Source: Heliocybe sulcata
Lineage: Eukaryota; Basidiomycota; Agaricomycetes; Gloeophyllales; Gloeophyllaceae
Direction of reading: 5' to 3'
Assembly: GCA_004369045.1 (NCBI GenBank)
Contig: ML213510.1
Location: forward strand, 565,291 to 629,290
DNA: 64,000 nucleotides
Below are positions 10,478-22,817 of the stretch, piece after piece (positions within the stretch are counted from its first letter, which is position 1; each line of letters opens with the position of its first letter). The position numbers were made by a program, and so were the translations under genes. The notes beneath the pieces are model-generated. The model was given only the letters and a program-made list of their open reading frames with translations. It had not been told where the DNA came from and did no database searches.

Positions 10478-13400
10478 GAAGGGAGGGCGATGGGTGATTC
10501 ATACAACGCTCGCCCGGGCACGCATTTTTGAGACAGAGCGCGGACGGTGATTGGTCCTCTTGGCAAGTATTATTTACTGACCGCGATATCTCAGCCCAAG
10601 TTCCATTCGAGATCTCACTTTGCGGATCTAATTTTCCCCGATCGATCCTCAGTCACCCTTCCCGAACGGGCCTTATTAAAATCAGCGCGTCACGTCACTC
10701 ATTCCAGAACGCCGGAGTCGCGTTAAATTGCCGGCCGTCTCCGAGGCATGTGACGGGTCACGTCTTCTGATAACCCCTGCCGGTGGTGCCGGGCCGTCAG
10801 GTGGCTTGAGTGCAGACGCCCGTATCGTCGAATGCCCCGACCATCCCGACCCAATCGGGGCCCGGGTACGGCTCAAACACTTGCTTCCCGCGCCCCCCTC
10901 CTCGGCACCGCTCCCCTTTCGGTGTATGTTTTCTGATCGCGGTCCCCGCCATCACGGTCGTCGTTCCTTGGCGCTCTACTCAACGTCGACGTTGTCATCA
11001 CTCATCGCCTCCTGATCTGATTATCGTCCATCCACCGACTGCGACACGGATAGCGATTCCCGGTCGATAACACGAGGCTACGCATCTCCCCTCTGCGGAA
11101 TTCACTCGCCGTACCTTTTTGTTTATGTTGTCGAACTTTCTGCATGTGTATGCCACACGGCCCAAGCATTGCATCTTCCTCAGACACGAGTCCGCCACGT
11201 AGATCCTTCTGAATATTCAAATATTCAAGTCAGAAGTCTATCAGCCCACAAACGCCCTTCCGAATCCGTCCGCTTCTTTTTCTCAGCTGCCAAGCAACAT
11301 CAACGGGTTTTCTGAGAAACCCATCACCTGCTCGCTCGTCTGTCCCCACTCCACGACCAGCGCGTTTCAGATCCTGTCTTCTCCCGTTTCCCTTCGAAAT
11401 TGCAATTTTATCCAGTCCATGCCCGCGTTTCAAAATTCCGCGACGGCTGCAACGGACTCTGAGAGCGCGCGAGCCTGGGGAGACGAGGGAGGGTCAGACG
11501 TCGTGTGATGTCAGGTTTAGCTGTGAGGAGGAGGACGACAGGAACGTTACGATCACGATCGAGACCGACGACAGGCTTCTCGCGAACCCACGACGGCAGC
11601 GGGTGATCTGGGTTCTTGATCCCGGGCCACGCATACTGCCGCAGTCAGTTTTGATGCCTTTGTCTCTGTCTCTGTTGCTGTAAATCTGTTGCTTGTATTC
11701 CTGTTGCCTTGCGTCTGTCAGATACTCCGTATGGCTACGTGTCAGAATAATAATTGCAGCCGGGGATATGTGTTGATATGGGGCACAGCCCCGCGCCATT
11801 AAACTACGTCTCGACGTCAACCATCCGCAGCAGCCCGCCATCGAGCGCGTCGACGCCTGTCGCCTCGTCATAAAGGGTCGTCGGACACGGAAGCATTTCT
11901 CAGGCACGCCTCCCTTCCCCAGAAGACGAAATCGGTCTATCGTCTATCTCGCCGCGGCCGCCGCCCCAGCCCGACTAGCACTAAATCTTAATGGTGGCAG
12001 GGACGAGCGCCGGACGGAGTCAGACTCGCTTGGCGGCGTAGCGACCGACATTGTTGCTTCCATGCTTCCATGGCTGATAAATTGGGGTATCGTCATCGGC
12101 CCTTGCAGCGCTCGCAGCGGGTCTTGATAAATTCGAGCTTTGTAGCCAGGAGTCCCGAGTCAGCGCCGCTGGACTTTGGCGCTGATGCTGATGGAGTGGC
12201 AAAACTCTATCTCGTCCAGGCGGCTACTGGTGTGGTTGGTGGACGCAAGATCCGAGAGGGCGCATCTTGTGGACGCCCCTCCTTCGACTTCATACCGGCG
12301 AATACGTACGTACGCGGGCAGAGCGCCTGCGTGCTTCCCGGTATCCCCGCACGATCTATGCGGTCGCGTTCATATATCAGTGTGTAGGCATGGAACGGAC
12401 CCTACGCGCCGTGTTGGCGTATAATAGCCGGATGGGCATGAGGGCCTAGGTTCTCTGCGATGTGTGTCCTGGCGGGTCCATCAGCGCGAAGTCCTCGAGT
12501 GCGGTGGTGCAGCGATCGTGCTGCCCTGTGACTGAGAAATTAGAATACTTCCCGACTCCTGGAAACGAAACAACGAGACCGGAGGAAGGAGAGCAGACGT
12601 CGATACATTGAGTAAGCAGTGGTAGGCGAAATCTAATCTGATACTTGGACGGCAGGGGGTATATGCAAGTCATCTGTGTCTGCAGATGTCATCTTGGTTT
12701 GATGAACTCTGTGAAATCGAATATTACATACGGTACGCGTCCGACGGTCGCACAACTGATTTAGTCAGAGACGGGCGTCGCAGAGGTGAAGACAGAATAT
12801 TTTCTTGGGGACAACGTACCTGGCACGTAATAGGGTTTAGAACGCTCGCTCGCAGTGGCTGAGACATTGAAAGAGGATGTTTACTTGACGTGCGCGTGTC
12901 AGGCACCCGGGATGGCGATTGCACAGCCCGTCAGGAGACGGCGCAGTGATGCTCCTGCGCTGACAGTACTGCTCGGAATTAATGTCGCCATTCTGATGAA
13001 TTTATTTCTTCAGAGTTAATCAGCTGCTGCAGGCGGGAGTGCCTTGCGGGGTTGCCAAGTTTGCGAGTGCGCGTCGATTTCGTAAACGCCTTCGTCGAAT
13101 GGGGATACACCCTCTCGCCACTATGTTCGGTGTCCGCGGATCCGGACAAACCCCCGGACGCGAGTATATCTGGCAATCCGGCTTTGCGCAGAAGCGTACG
13201 CGTTCTGCAAGGGATATGCATCGGGCAGATGTGGCGAGCTACAATCGAAGCCTATCGTACAGACCAGGGGGCTTCCTTTCGAATACAGCGTCCATGCACA
13301 TGGCTGGCCTGTTTGCGGCGCCCCAAATTGTTTAATGACAGTGGACGGACTAGCTGCCCCGGAGTCGATCAGGTCCTCGACACGCCCTACTTTCAGTGTA

Positions 13401-16400
13401 ATCGGGACTGATACTTGGTTGTCATGAAAGACCGCCAGGCACGAGCGACTGTGATTGACATTGAGAACAAGGTTTCGACGTCCATCACCATCAGGATAAC
13501 TTACTCGGTCACTGTCAACAAATATTCGCTGCACGCCACCCGAGGCCACAATAATGCTCCTACTAATCATAATTCGATCCAGCCACTACGAAGAGTGGCG
13601 TCCACTCAGGCTTTGCGGGAAGCAGGAAGAGAAGCCACTACTGCCACCGAAATCCGCATCAAACGAGTGATGTCGATGCGCCCTCGAGGTCGATACCGAT
13701 ACCCATCATTTGATGCAGGAACGACGCATCCCATCTCAGATGCCAGAACTCTTCCTCATACTATAGTCGGAACACTTCCACCTTCCAGCGAGATCAGATA
13801 GTCCCGACTCCCTCGAGTATTCATGCATGCATGCCCACCTATATCCCTGAAAGGCTGAAAGGCATCCATCCCGGTACGCAACAGCAATTACAACCCATGC
13901 CGACACACAATCAATATTAATCACCCATCACACTGTTCCAAACATAACCCATGTCGTAAAAACTGCGGGACGTCCCTGAGCGAAGCCCAAGTCTATCAGG
14001 CTCGCGGACTTCAACAGCGCGCATCGTTTCACATTCCAGGCGCAACCCTTCCTAGCCCTGTCGTGGCTGTCGTGGCTGTCGTGGCTTTTCACGGGGTCTC
14101 GCTATCCACCACTCCAGCTGTAATTTACGTTCCCCGCGACGGAAGACGAGCACCGCGAAGACAACTCAGCGGCAGCGACAGGGATATTCGTGGATCAATT
14201 GCTACCGCCGTCTAAAAGTGATATCCAGCTACACTGGAAATAGATAGCGCGTACCTTGCTAAGAGTCCAGCCAACACAGGCCAAAGTCGAAGGGTAATCA
14301 TCTCTACAGACAGAAAAATGTGCGGTCGACGGAGGCAAAATTATCCAGAGAGACGGGTACACCATCCAGTTCTGTATAGCGCCAGTATTCGAGCAGTGAG
14401 AGTTGTTAGTAGGCACAACAGAGCGAGCACCCATCCTTTCGAGAACAGCCAGGCAGCCTACTCAGGGCAGGAGCCTCAACACACAGCTTGCGCTTGGGAT
14501 ATAACAATACGAGGCTCGAAATTTGGCTGCAGGCTGTGAGACGAGACGCATCCCCGTCCCTAGAGGTCTTTAAGGGGGACAAACACCCTTCCGGCCCGTG
14601 ACAGGGGTTTCTCCGTGATCACTCCTCTGCTGCCCTCTTGGAGTGATCGCAAGGACGAGGCCCGGGCCAGGAACTGTAGCTGGGCCATTGTGCCTAACAG
14701 AGACGATGAGATCGAGGTCTCGTGGCCGATAGCAAGCTAGGATTCGAGCACTCCATTCACAACAACGCGAAGGCTAATGAACAGAGACAATGAAACTGCT
14801 CATGCCACCCAGAAACCTCGAGGAAATCACGTCTTCATCTCAGAGTGAAATTCATTGTTTGTGATCCACAGCAAGCACCACCGGAACGACGAGAATCCCA
14901 TCCGTTGCAGAAGAAAGTCCGGAAACGATAGATCCGCGGTCATATCTTCGCACTAGGAGGTGGTACACCTCCGAAGAATGCGGGTACTGGACCTCCAGAA
15001 ACGAGGCCCGGTGGTTCCGCAGACACTGCCACAGCGAGCACTATCCCTCTAGGGCGATGAGCAGTAAATTCGCTCTCCGTAGGGGTGACTAGTGCCTTAC
15101 GGGAGCGCCGATAGACTTGGATAGCAAGGTCCGACCGAATGCAGGGCCGCGGACGCAGATCTGAAACTCTGAAGCGGGGAGCCAGAGGTAGAAGGCAGGG
15201 GCGAGTAGACAAGGCTATGAGGTCCTTAGCAAGCTTGCGTTGATGAGAGGCCAGGGATGGAACCAACGCCTCAGGAGGAATCGACTTGCGAGCTTGGCGA
15301 TGTCGCTGCGATGGTTACAGCCAACTATCCGGTCCACCTCCTGAACCTTGTCTTGGATTACAGAGGCGCTGGCGACCTTTCCAGAACACGCTCCCAGGCT
15401 TGCTATGTCGGCTTTTCAGGATATACCTGCAACCCAGAACAATTCGTCAGGCACAAAACCAGTAGGCAAAACACGACGGCTCTGAAAAAAGTGGCCGAAG
15501 GAGATGATCATAGGGTTACATCGGGGCGTGATTCTCCGATTCGCTCAGGACAGGAGTCCGGTAGAATGATACTGGATGGTCCAGAGCTGTGCGGCGGGTA
15601 AATGAATACCTCTGGAATCAACATATGGAGACGGAGAGACAAGACATGCAGACGCACGCTCAGATGGGACGGTCATGAGGCTGCGACCTCGGGATAAGGG
15701 TATTGCAGACACGAATGACGACCTTCGCTCGCATGCCCGCAGCGTTGGTCATTGCGAATAGCATCCGCATAGTTGAACAGAAAAATTCGGCGATAGCAGT
15801 ACGAAGCTCTCCCTAGGAAGTGTCCTCGAACCACCTGCGACTCACGACGAGCGAGCTTGTTGCAGGAACCAAAAGGAGAATCCAAACGTCCGCATCAGCG
15901 CCGTCAGGAAGGCGAGGCCTACGGACAAATCAGCAGGGGTCCTGTCACAGTCACATTTACCGGTCTGTCTCTCGGACTTCATTTTTTCGAAACGCAAAGG
16001 TGCCCGGGGGAAGGACGGGTGTTCCTGCTTGCAGTCCTGGACGAACATCGCGGTCTATTTCTGACCTGATTAGATCCGGATAACTGGACGATGGGTGGGA
16101 AAGATTCGGAAAGAGAAGTTGATAGAGGAAGGGAAGCAGCGAGGAAAAGGCAATGACGATCCTGTGGCGCCCACGGAGAGCGAGTTATTGCCATGGCAGC
16201 GGGACGCGGTGCAGAGGACTGAATATTCGTCGTGCGTTCGTTGCGGGCTGCAGCGGGATGCTCTTCCGTCTCCGGCGAAGACGAAAGCCCTCGCGATGTC
16301 GCGCGATATGGCATGCGTGCTGCGTATTTCCGGAAACCTTCCTTCTCGATCTCGTGGAGAAACAATAAGCAAGACATCGGTCCGTCGAGAACCGTCCCCT

Positions 16401-16701
16401 CCTGAGTTTGTCTTTGGGATTCCCAAATACAGCGCGCACAGGCCGAGTACGCGTGGCGGAAGTTTGAATGTATCAGTGATGCATTCGGCAGCAGATGTCC
16501 AGACAGTCATGGAAATATCAGAAGGAAGAGAGCAAGCCGCTCGGAGCAAACTTTGTTGACGATGCAGAGCGTGGCAGCAAGGCGCCTGGGACCCGGCCCG
16601 TCGACTCCCGGGGCCGTGGCATTTTGCACGTGCTTCATGTGGCATCCAACCGCGCCGATGCTGTGGACGTTGTCTGGCACCATGAACTGACTCTGACGGC
16701 G
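10478..16701. other. 6.2-kb region without a recognisable gene, upstream of the Con7-like gene
   Basis: No conserved gene is visible on either strand. The part from about 10870 to 11420 is strongly pyrimidine-rich on the plus strand, as fungal promoters and 5' leaders often are, but no convincing plus-strand ORF follows. A minus-strand open frame at 13121-13570 contains an isolated retropepsin-like LIDSGAAS motif and may be retroelement debris. A 9-bp unit is repeated three times at 14059-14085. Open frames at 14940-15266, 15257-15601 and 16095-16559 have no recognisable domains. It probably contains the upstream control region of the Con7-like gene and possibly non-coding transcripts. Confidence 0.55.
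14059..14085. repeat. three tandem copies of a 9-bp unit
   Basis: TGTCGTGGC is repeated three times without interruption. It lies in the gene-free region upstream of the Con7-like gene. Nine bases is a multiple of three, but no supported ORF covers it. Confidence 0.8.
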
Positions 16702-17852
16702 ATGGCGGACTCTGTACAACCCAGAAGACTGACGAGGAGTGTTACTCGGCCAAGACGCTCAGCGCGACTGAGTGTTGGCCAAAGTGCGTGCTCGGGACTC
16801 TGGCTAACCAGCGATATTGATTTGAGTGGAAGATGCCACCGGTCATGAAGTTGGTACGAGCAGGAGGAAGCCCAGACCGACTGTGTTCGTAGAGCTGGAG
16901 TTGCTGCCGACAAAGAGAAGGAGAGCGCTGTCCGCGCAAGCTGTCGCGTTGGCGGAAACAGGCGTGGCGGATGTGGTCGATAAAGGGCTGCGGACCAGAA
17001 GATCCACGAATCGCACCTCCTTAACTGCTCCTAGATCGACGGATGAACCTTTCAATGCTGTTAGCGAGAAGACAGAGAAGACGCTGGCTAGGAGAGAGTC
17101 CGAGTTGAAGCGCAAGATTGAGAAGCTGGACAACGAGATTGCAGCGGCATCGCAGAGGGAGAAAGAGGCGGCAGAGCTAATCAAAGGATGCAACGACAAG
17201 ACTAGGCTGGCTGCCTATGAACAGCTTGAAAATAACTTCATCTGTGCCTTATGCTATGATATTATGTGAGTGCTCAACAAACGCAGGTCGACAAAGATAT
17301 TGACCGATATCACTTCGGGCTGCGCAGGGCGTGCCCATGGTCTCTCAACCATCCCAAGTGCGGTCATACCTTCTGCGCGGAATGCATATTGAAGTGGTTC
17401 TTCTCCGGCATGCATCGAGCGTGTGGCACATGGCACAACTCGCTTGACTGTCCCATCTGCCGCTCGAGCCTCGTGCATCCTCGCCCCAATCCACCGCGCC
17501 CGGATCTGTCACTACCATTCAGTCCCAATCGTCTCGCTGACGCGGCGCTGAAAGACTTGATAGCCACAGTCGCAGGTGACGAGAAGCCGAAAGGAACGAA
17601 GAAAGTCAAGAGTTCTGGAAAGGCCAAGACAGCTTCGCCGTGGGAGGCATGGGCATTGGGAGAATCGGCGCATACAGACTGGTTAGCACGCGAAGAGTGA
17701 GTTGATATACCTCAGGGTTCTCCGAGCATATGCTTATGCCATTCTATTCGATGGTTAGCCGAGGAAGATATTTGGTGTCCGAGGTTGTCAGACGGTGGCA
17801 AACCATGAACTACGACCTGCTCGTCATCACCAAGGACACGCTCGGGGTTTGA
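16702..17852 (+). CDS. C3HC4 RING-finger protein, putative E3 ubiquitin ligase
   Basis: Four exons (16702-16783, 16833-17265, 17328-17696, 17759-17852) total exactly 326 codons. The N-terminus is basic and Ser/Arg-rich, followed by a coiled coil (LARRESELKRKIEKLDNEI into EKEAAELIKGC) at about residues 120-165. The RING then follows: FICALCYDIM, PWSLNHPKCGHTFCAEC, DCPICR. An intron splits the RING after the first Cys pair, and splicing restores the frame. RING proteins of this form transfer ubiquitin from an E2; substrate and location are unknown. The first exon is the weakest part: the open frame of exon 2 has no ATG of its own, so an upstream exon is required and 16702 is the best phase-compatible choice. 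Confidence 0.75.
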
Positions 17853-18087
17853 ATGGTTTCACTGATGTTGCACTCGACAGACTCTTCCGCCCTTGTACAT
17901 CTGAATGTTGTGTTTAACTTATTCCTTGTTCGTATCGGTTTTTCGAGTCCCGAGTATGTTATCTTGCATGTCGAACTTTTCTTTGGTATCCTAGTAGGTC
18001 AATTGAGACCGCGCCAATATCTTCTGTCGCGAGAGATCAAGCATCGATTGACTTGGATAAGCAACTATAGGCAAGGATCCGCGTATG

Positions 18088-21045
18088 CTAGAGATAGAAG
18101 CATCGCTCCTTCAGCCCCCTCATGCCCAGTGTATCCTGTTGCGTGCAATATGTTCAGCTCACCATCACCAGGCGGTGGTGGCGGCGATGACTTACCCAGT
18201 CTTTCGGCGTCAGCCAGAGATCAGCCACCCCTTCCATCTTGCCCAGCACCGCGGCACCCTTCCATTGCAACACTTGGGGATCGATGTCTTTGGGCGGGGG
18301 AATTATCTGCACCTTCTCCATGTTCGGGACAAGCGGCGTGGCAATGGCCTGCAAGCTGAACACGAGGTAAATCAGCATCAGGAGCGAGGAGCAACAGCTA
18401 TCTGTCTCACCGGCTTTCGAGGGCATGTGCCATCCCGGCCATCCTTGCACCACCGCCCACAACTAAGACAGCCTGGAGATATTTACGGATCTTCTCGTCC
18501 CCACCAGCGGCACGTGCACTGTTGAAAATAGCAACGTCCAGAGGAAGCTTCGACGCCTCGAAGCATACATCGATGGCGAATCCGCCAGGGTACAGCGGTG
18601 CGTCCGGGACCTGTTGCTGAAGGTTCGTCTGGAATGATGAAGGCGTCACCGGTCGCGGAGCGGGCGATGAAAGTGCTGCTGTCGCTGTCCCCGAGGCTGC
18701 CGGAGTGAGTCCACTGAGTACGCCAGTCTTCGACTCCTCACCCACTTCCCCGACGCCCATAGGCACGTCGCCTGAAGCTGTGCCTGGAGCTTGTTCACCT
18801 TCAGCTGCAGTCGGCGCCTTCTGTTCCGCGGTTGAAGGAGCCGCCGGCACTTCATGATGGATGTCAGGGGATTCAATTGGCCGAGTTAGCACATCCTTAG
18901 TTGGTTAAACCAATGTCTGCATACCTGTCTGCCCGTCAGCATCCATTGCCGTCGTTTCAGCACCAGGGACGCCCGCCACTTCCGAAGGGCGTGGCGCTGG
19001 CACCATCTCAGGAGCCGGAAGCAGATGCTGTGTCGAGATAAGCATTGCCTGAGTCTGGGTCAACAAAGGAACAAACCTTTAGCGCAAAGCCAAACCGTCT
19101 AAATAAATGAATAGTCCTACCACATGATCCGTAGAGGTCTCCACGATTTCCTCGGCAACGTCAGGGTGCGAAGTTGGCCGCATACCTATCCGCTTTCTAT
19201 CAAACTCAATAACCCGTGGCTCAAAGATGCACTAGACGGAAACGATGATCAATGTAGCAAGATCTGCCGCGATGTCCATGTACCATGGTCATACCATTGG
19301 TGCTAAGATGATCTCGTCGTAAGCTCGCAGCCCATACTTTTGGGAAGGCTTGTTCGGTGGCTTGACAGCGAAGTCATATAGTTCCAGTGCAACATCCGCC
19401 TGGGTTGAGGATGTCACTGTCAGAGCGTAGTGTGCCAAGGGGTATACTTACCTCAGACAACGTACACAAGCGTTTCTTGAGGTCCTCCAGGACTTCCCAG
19501 TCATACCATCGCATAAGATTGATTTCCCGATACGGAAAATTTATTCTGTTCAATAGAACATACAGGAACTCCGTAACGTCATTGCCACCTATATTGAGGG
19601 ATATCCTGGCAGCGTGTTAGATTATGACACCGCTTGGTACGTGCTAGACTCTGTTACCTGGTTTCAGGAATGACCATACCCTCGTCGACACATGCGACGC
19701 TTGTGGTCACGGCTCCAATGTCGACGACGCAGGCATTCGAAATGCCTGACCCGTAGGCCGCTGCTAGCGATTCCTAGGAGCCGTCAGCAGAATATAGGCT
19801 GATAGTCAGGGCTCCAGCTTACCTGCTGGACGCACAGCTGCTTGAAGCCCATGGAAACTAGCAGTATGTTGATGAGATCTCGGACGTACGCTCTGTCGTA
19901 GAAGTCCGGAATCACAAGTACTATGGAGTAGTCCTACTGACGATGAGCAAGTACCACTGTCTTTGCAAGCGGACTCTCACCTTGTAGGACTTCGATGGGA
20001 GACTGAGGCTCTCTCGTAACACAGTCCGCAGAATGGTCTCGATGTCATCCAGAATAGCCTGCTGTGATGGATAATCTCTGGTATTGAACTGACTTCCGTA
20101 TATCGGCCATCTTTGGACATAACCCATCCTAGTCGGATCAGCTAATCTCAATGCCTAAGGGTACCTTCAGTGACTTGGCTTGCCGTACGGATATGATAAA
20201 TGCCGACTTTTTCTCCTACAAGATATGTATCTTGTGGAGGATCTGTAATGAAATTTCTCTCTGAGAAAACGTCTTCCGGCACAGTTTCTGGTCTGAATTG
20301 TTCATTGAAAGTGGAGGCTATACTAGTGGCGTTGGGCGTCACTCGTAACTTGTAGAATTTCATGCGCGCCCTAAGAGATGTCGTTATTGCAGCGAGCTTC
20401 TCCTCAAACTATCATTGAGTGAGTGGCTGCAAGTCCTACAATTTCACGGGCATGACCCACCGGATCATCTGACAGTGCATGTACGGCGTACTCGTCGGTT
20501 ACTTGAGATGTAGATGTCGAGCGCCTGCGCGTGGGTCTGCCTGATCTACTCTTGCGGGGGCGAGTTACGCCTTCAATAAAGACGGGCTCAGGCACCGGTG
20601 GTTTGTGCTTGTGAGCAATCACATTGGGCACAGTTAATGGGTTGACGTCGGATGCTCTCCCAATACGCAAGTAACGAGACCCTAGGTGAACCACCAGGAC
20701 CTGGGAACCTCGCCGCAACTGTACACAAGTTTCAGACGTCGTTCAGACGTCCACCTTCAGACAATTGAATTATACCTCGGCGCCATTTGTGCTTAGAATG
20801 GGTTCCTCAACGTGAAACTTGCTCCTGTTATTTGCGTTTCTTGCCCATATAGTCTGGCTCTCCGATTTCAGATAGGCAGAGCCCATCTGCTTCGGATTTG
20901 GCCTGTCGTCCGCATCCGCCGCGCTGCAGTTAGCAATAGGCACTCATAGACAGTATGCGACAATTACACACGCCAACGGCACATGGAATGTTGTATATCG
21001 GAAACCTGTCTCATCACGCTTTGCGTTGGGTACTCCTCGAGGCAT
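18088..21045 (-). CDS. ARP8: actin-related protein 8, INO80 chromatin-remodelling subunit
   Basis: The start is the ATG at 21045 (MPRGVPNAKRDETGFRYTTF); a phase-2 intron leads to NPKQMGSAYLKSESQTIW, the usual Arp8 N-terminus. Then come LRRGSQVLVVHLGSRYLRIG, MGYVQRWPIYGSQFNTRDYP near 20120-20060, the actin-fold segments near 19900-19200, and the nucleotide-fold motif VLVVGGGARMAGMAHALESR near 18460-18410. The C-terminus after a last intron is TLGMRGLKERCFYL, stop at 18088. A Pro/Ala/Glu-rich insertion (about 18880-18640) sits before the last actin subdomain, as in other fungal Arp8 proteins. Arp8 binds nucleosomes and actin within INO80. It is convergent with the RING gene (235 bp apart). Some internal exon borders are approximate. 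Confidence 0.93.
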
Positions 21046-22557
21046 TGCAATGTCTTCGGCAGAGAGTACAAGAAGGAGTAGTTCGAGCTGGCACGGCGGT
21101 CTAAGTTGGGAAGAATGATCGAACTTACCCCAAGTACGCGAGAGTTAGTGTTATTTTTAGCAACCTGCCAATATTGCTCCCGCCCGAGACACTCGTCGCT
21201 GTACAGACTGGCACAGTGTAAGATTCAATTCCACGCCAGAATGCATTATTCGAATCATTTGTCACGTCATTTCCTGCATCCAAATTTCTCGCTTTCTATA
21301 GTAACTGAAATGTTGGATGAACCTTACTTGAAAACTTGAAGGTGTGCCTTTCGAACGATAGTTCCTGCTAATTCTAGGATTCCGGGTATCCCTGTGCATT
21401 TCTCGGCGGCGGAAAATGATTGCCTCCCCAAGCGACTTCGAGAGAGCGTCGGACAATACAAGATACCTGCTGGTATCATGTGGCGGCACCTGTGCGCATT
21501 TTCCTCATCAAATAGTATGATGGACTCATCATAGGGTTAGTATCTGCATCGAGACACGTCCGTGGGTCCGTGCTGACTTTCCGGTTGATATGGTAGCGGG
21601 TCAGAGATACACAAGGTTCCGTAGCAAGGACAGCCAGTCAGTGCCGTTGTGCGTAGTCCCCCTGCGCTCCGAACACGTCCGAGAATCATCCCAGGAACAA
21701 GGGTCTTGATATTTGTCGGTCTGTTATGGATATATCAAGTTCAGTGCATCAGGCAAGTCCAAGTCCCATTATCATCGATGGGCTTCGGCGCCATTTACAC
21801 TAATGGCATCCACTCATGCCTGTTATGGCCGGCATTTCTTCAACACTAACAACAGTTTTCAATGAGGGCATCTCCCAGGGATCCATATATTGGCACGTAT
21901 CTCCTTGACTGTCCCAAGTAGAGCGACTGGCAAGTGTCAATGAGCTTAAGCTGAAGTCTTCCAAGTCCTCCGAGTCACGCTTGACCACGTTTGCCCTCGC
22001 CTATAGTGAACAGCACCTCAGCCCTCAGGGATAACGCTATCTCGTCAGTCGATCTTCAAACCGTCACTGAGTACTGAACTCGGGGCAAGTCAGGAAATCT
22101 CACGCGCCCGATTCAAGATCATCAAAAAAGCTGAACTTGTCCACATCTTAACAGCCGGAATACGATCTCTCCGGTGCGATACTGGCCCGATACACCGCTC
22201 GATACGCTCGTCCGGAAGCCTATTTATTACATGATGGGACCCTAGTCGACCTCGTGAAGATGGCACCTCGGAGAATGGGCGCCCCCGACCGTCATTGGTC
22301 CCTGTCCTACATCTCTCGAAAAAATGTCGAGACAGCAACGATTACAGGGGTCGTGATGCCCAGTGCCGGAGTTGCCTGAATCATAGCTCTGGCGTATTAC
22401 AAGCCTCCACATTTATCGGCATGTGGCCCCATATGATGGTGACCGATCACCCATTGAGGCGCTCTTCGCTTCTGAACGCAAGAAGAAAACCAGGTTGAGT
22501 GCATGGAGAGGTGACGATGATCCTGCAAGCTCGATTTTCTCGACCTAAGTAAAGAAA
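21046..22557. other. 1.5-kb intergenic region between ARP8 and tRNA-Pro
   Basis: No ORF here has a recognisable domain, and none shows a convincing chain of splice sites. The right half of the ARP8 promoter must lie here. I see no repeat beyond the hairpin next to the tRNA. Confidence 0.5.
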
Positions 22558-22578
22558 ATACGATATTGATTATCGTAT
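22558..22578. repeat. perfect 8-bp hairpin just downstream of tRNA-Pro
   Basis: ATACGATA and TATCGTAT are exact complements separated by five bases. The hairpin lies 18 nt past the 3' end of the minus-strand tRNA and just past a run of four T on the tRNA strand (22587-22590) that would stop RNA polymerase III. It may be a read-through backup stop or chance. Confidence 0.5.
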
Positions 22579-22595
22579 CTCAAAGTAAAAGACAG

Positions 22596-22678
22596 GGCCT
22601 GGCCGGGAATTGAACCCGGGACCTCCTCCAAACGACTGATCACCCTAAGAAGGAATCATACTACTAGACCACCAGGCC
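22596..22678 (-). tRNA. tRNA-Pro (anticodon AGG) with 12-nt intron
   Basis: The acceptor stem GGCCTGG pairs with CCAGGCC. The anticodon stem CCTTC pairs with GGAGG and the loop reads TTAGGGT, giving anticodon AGG (proline). A 12-nt intron follows position 37. The T arm contains GGTTCAATTCC, which also serves as the B box. The mature 71-nt sequence is identical to the copy at 59143-59224, whose intron is different in sequence and one base shorter. The gene lies 139 bp downstream of the TOR stop codon on the same strand and has its own TTTT stop at 22587-22590. Confidence 0.93.
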
Positions 22679-22817
22679 GACGTGTTACTGGGCTTTTGAT
22701 AGTATGATATCGCAATAGAGCCCCGGGATAGGTGATTCAAAATGGACCGTACTATGACCCGACTTAGAAGAAGAAATAGCATGCAATATATTACACAGTA
22801 GTATACATAACTTATGG

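Noticed and set aside
14940-16559. Several 100-190-codon frames on both strands before the RING gene
   Set aside because: They overlap and mirror each other, lack recognisable motifs and do not splice together convincingly.
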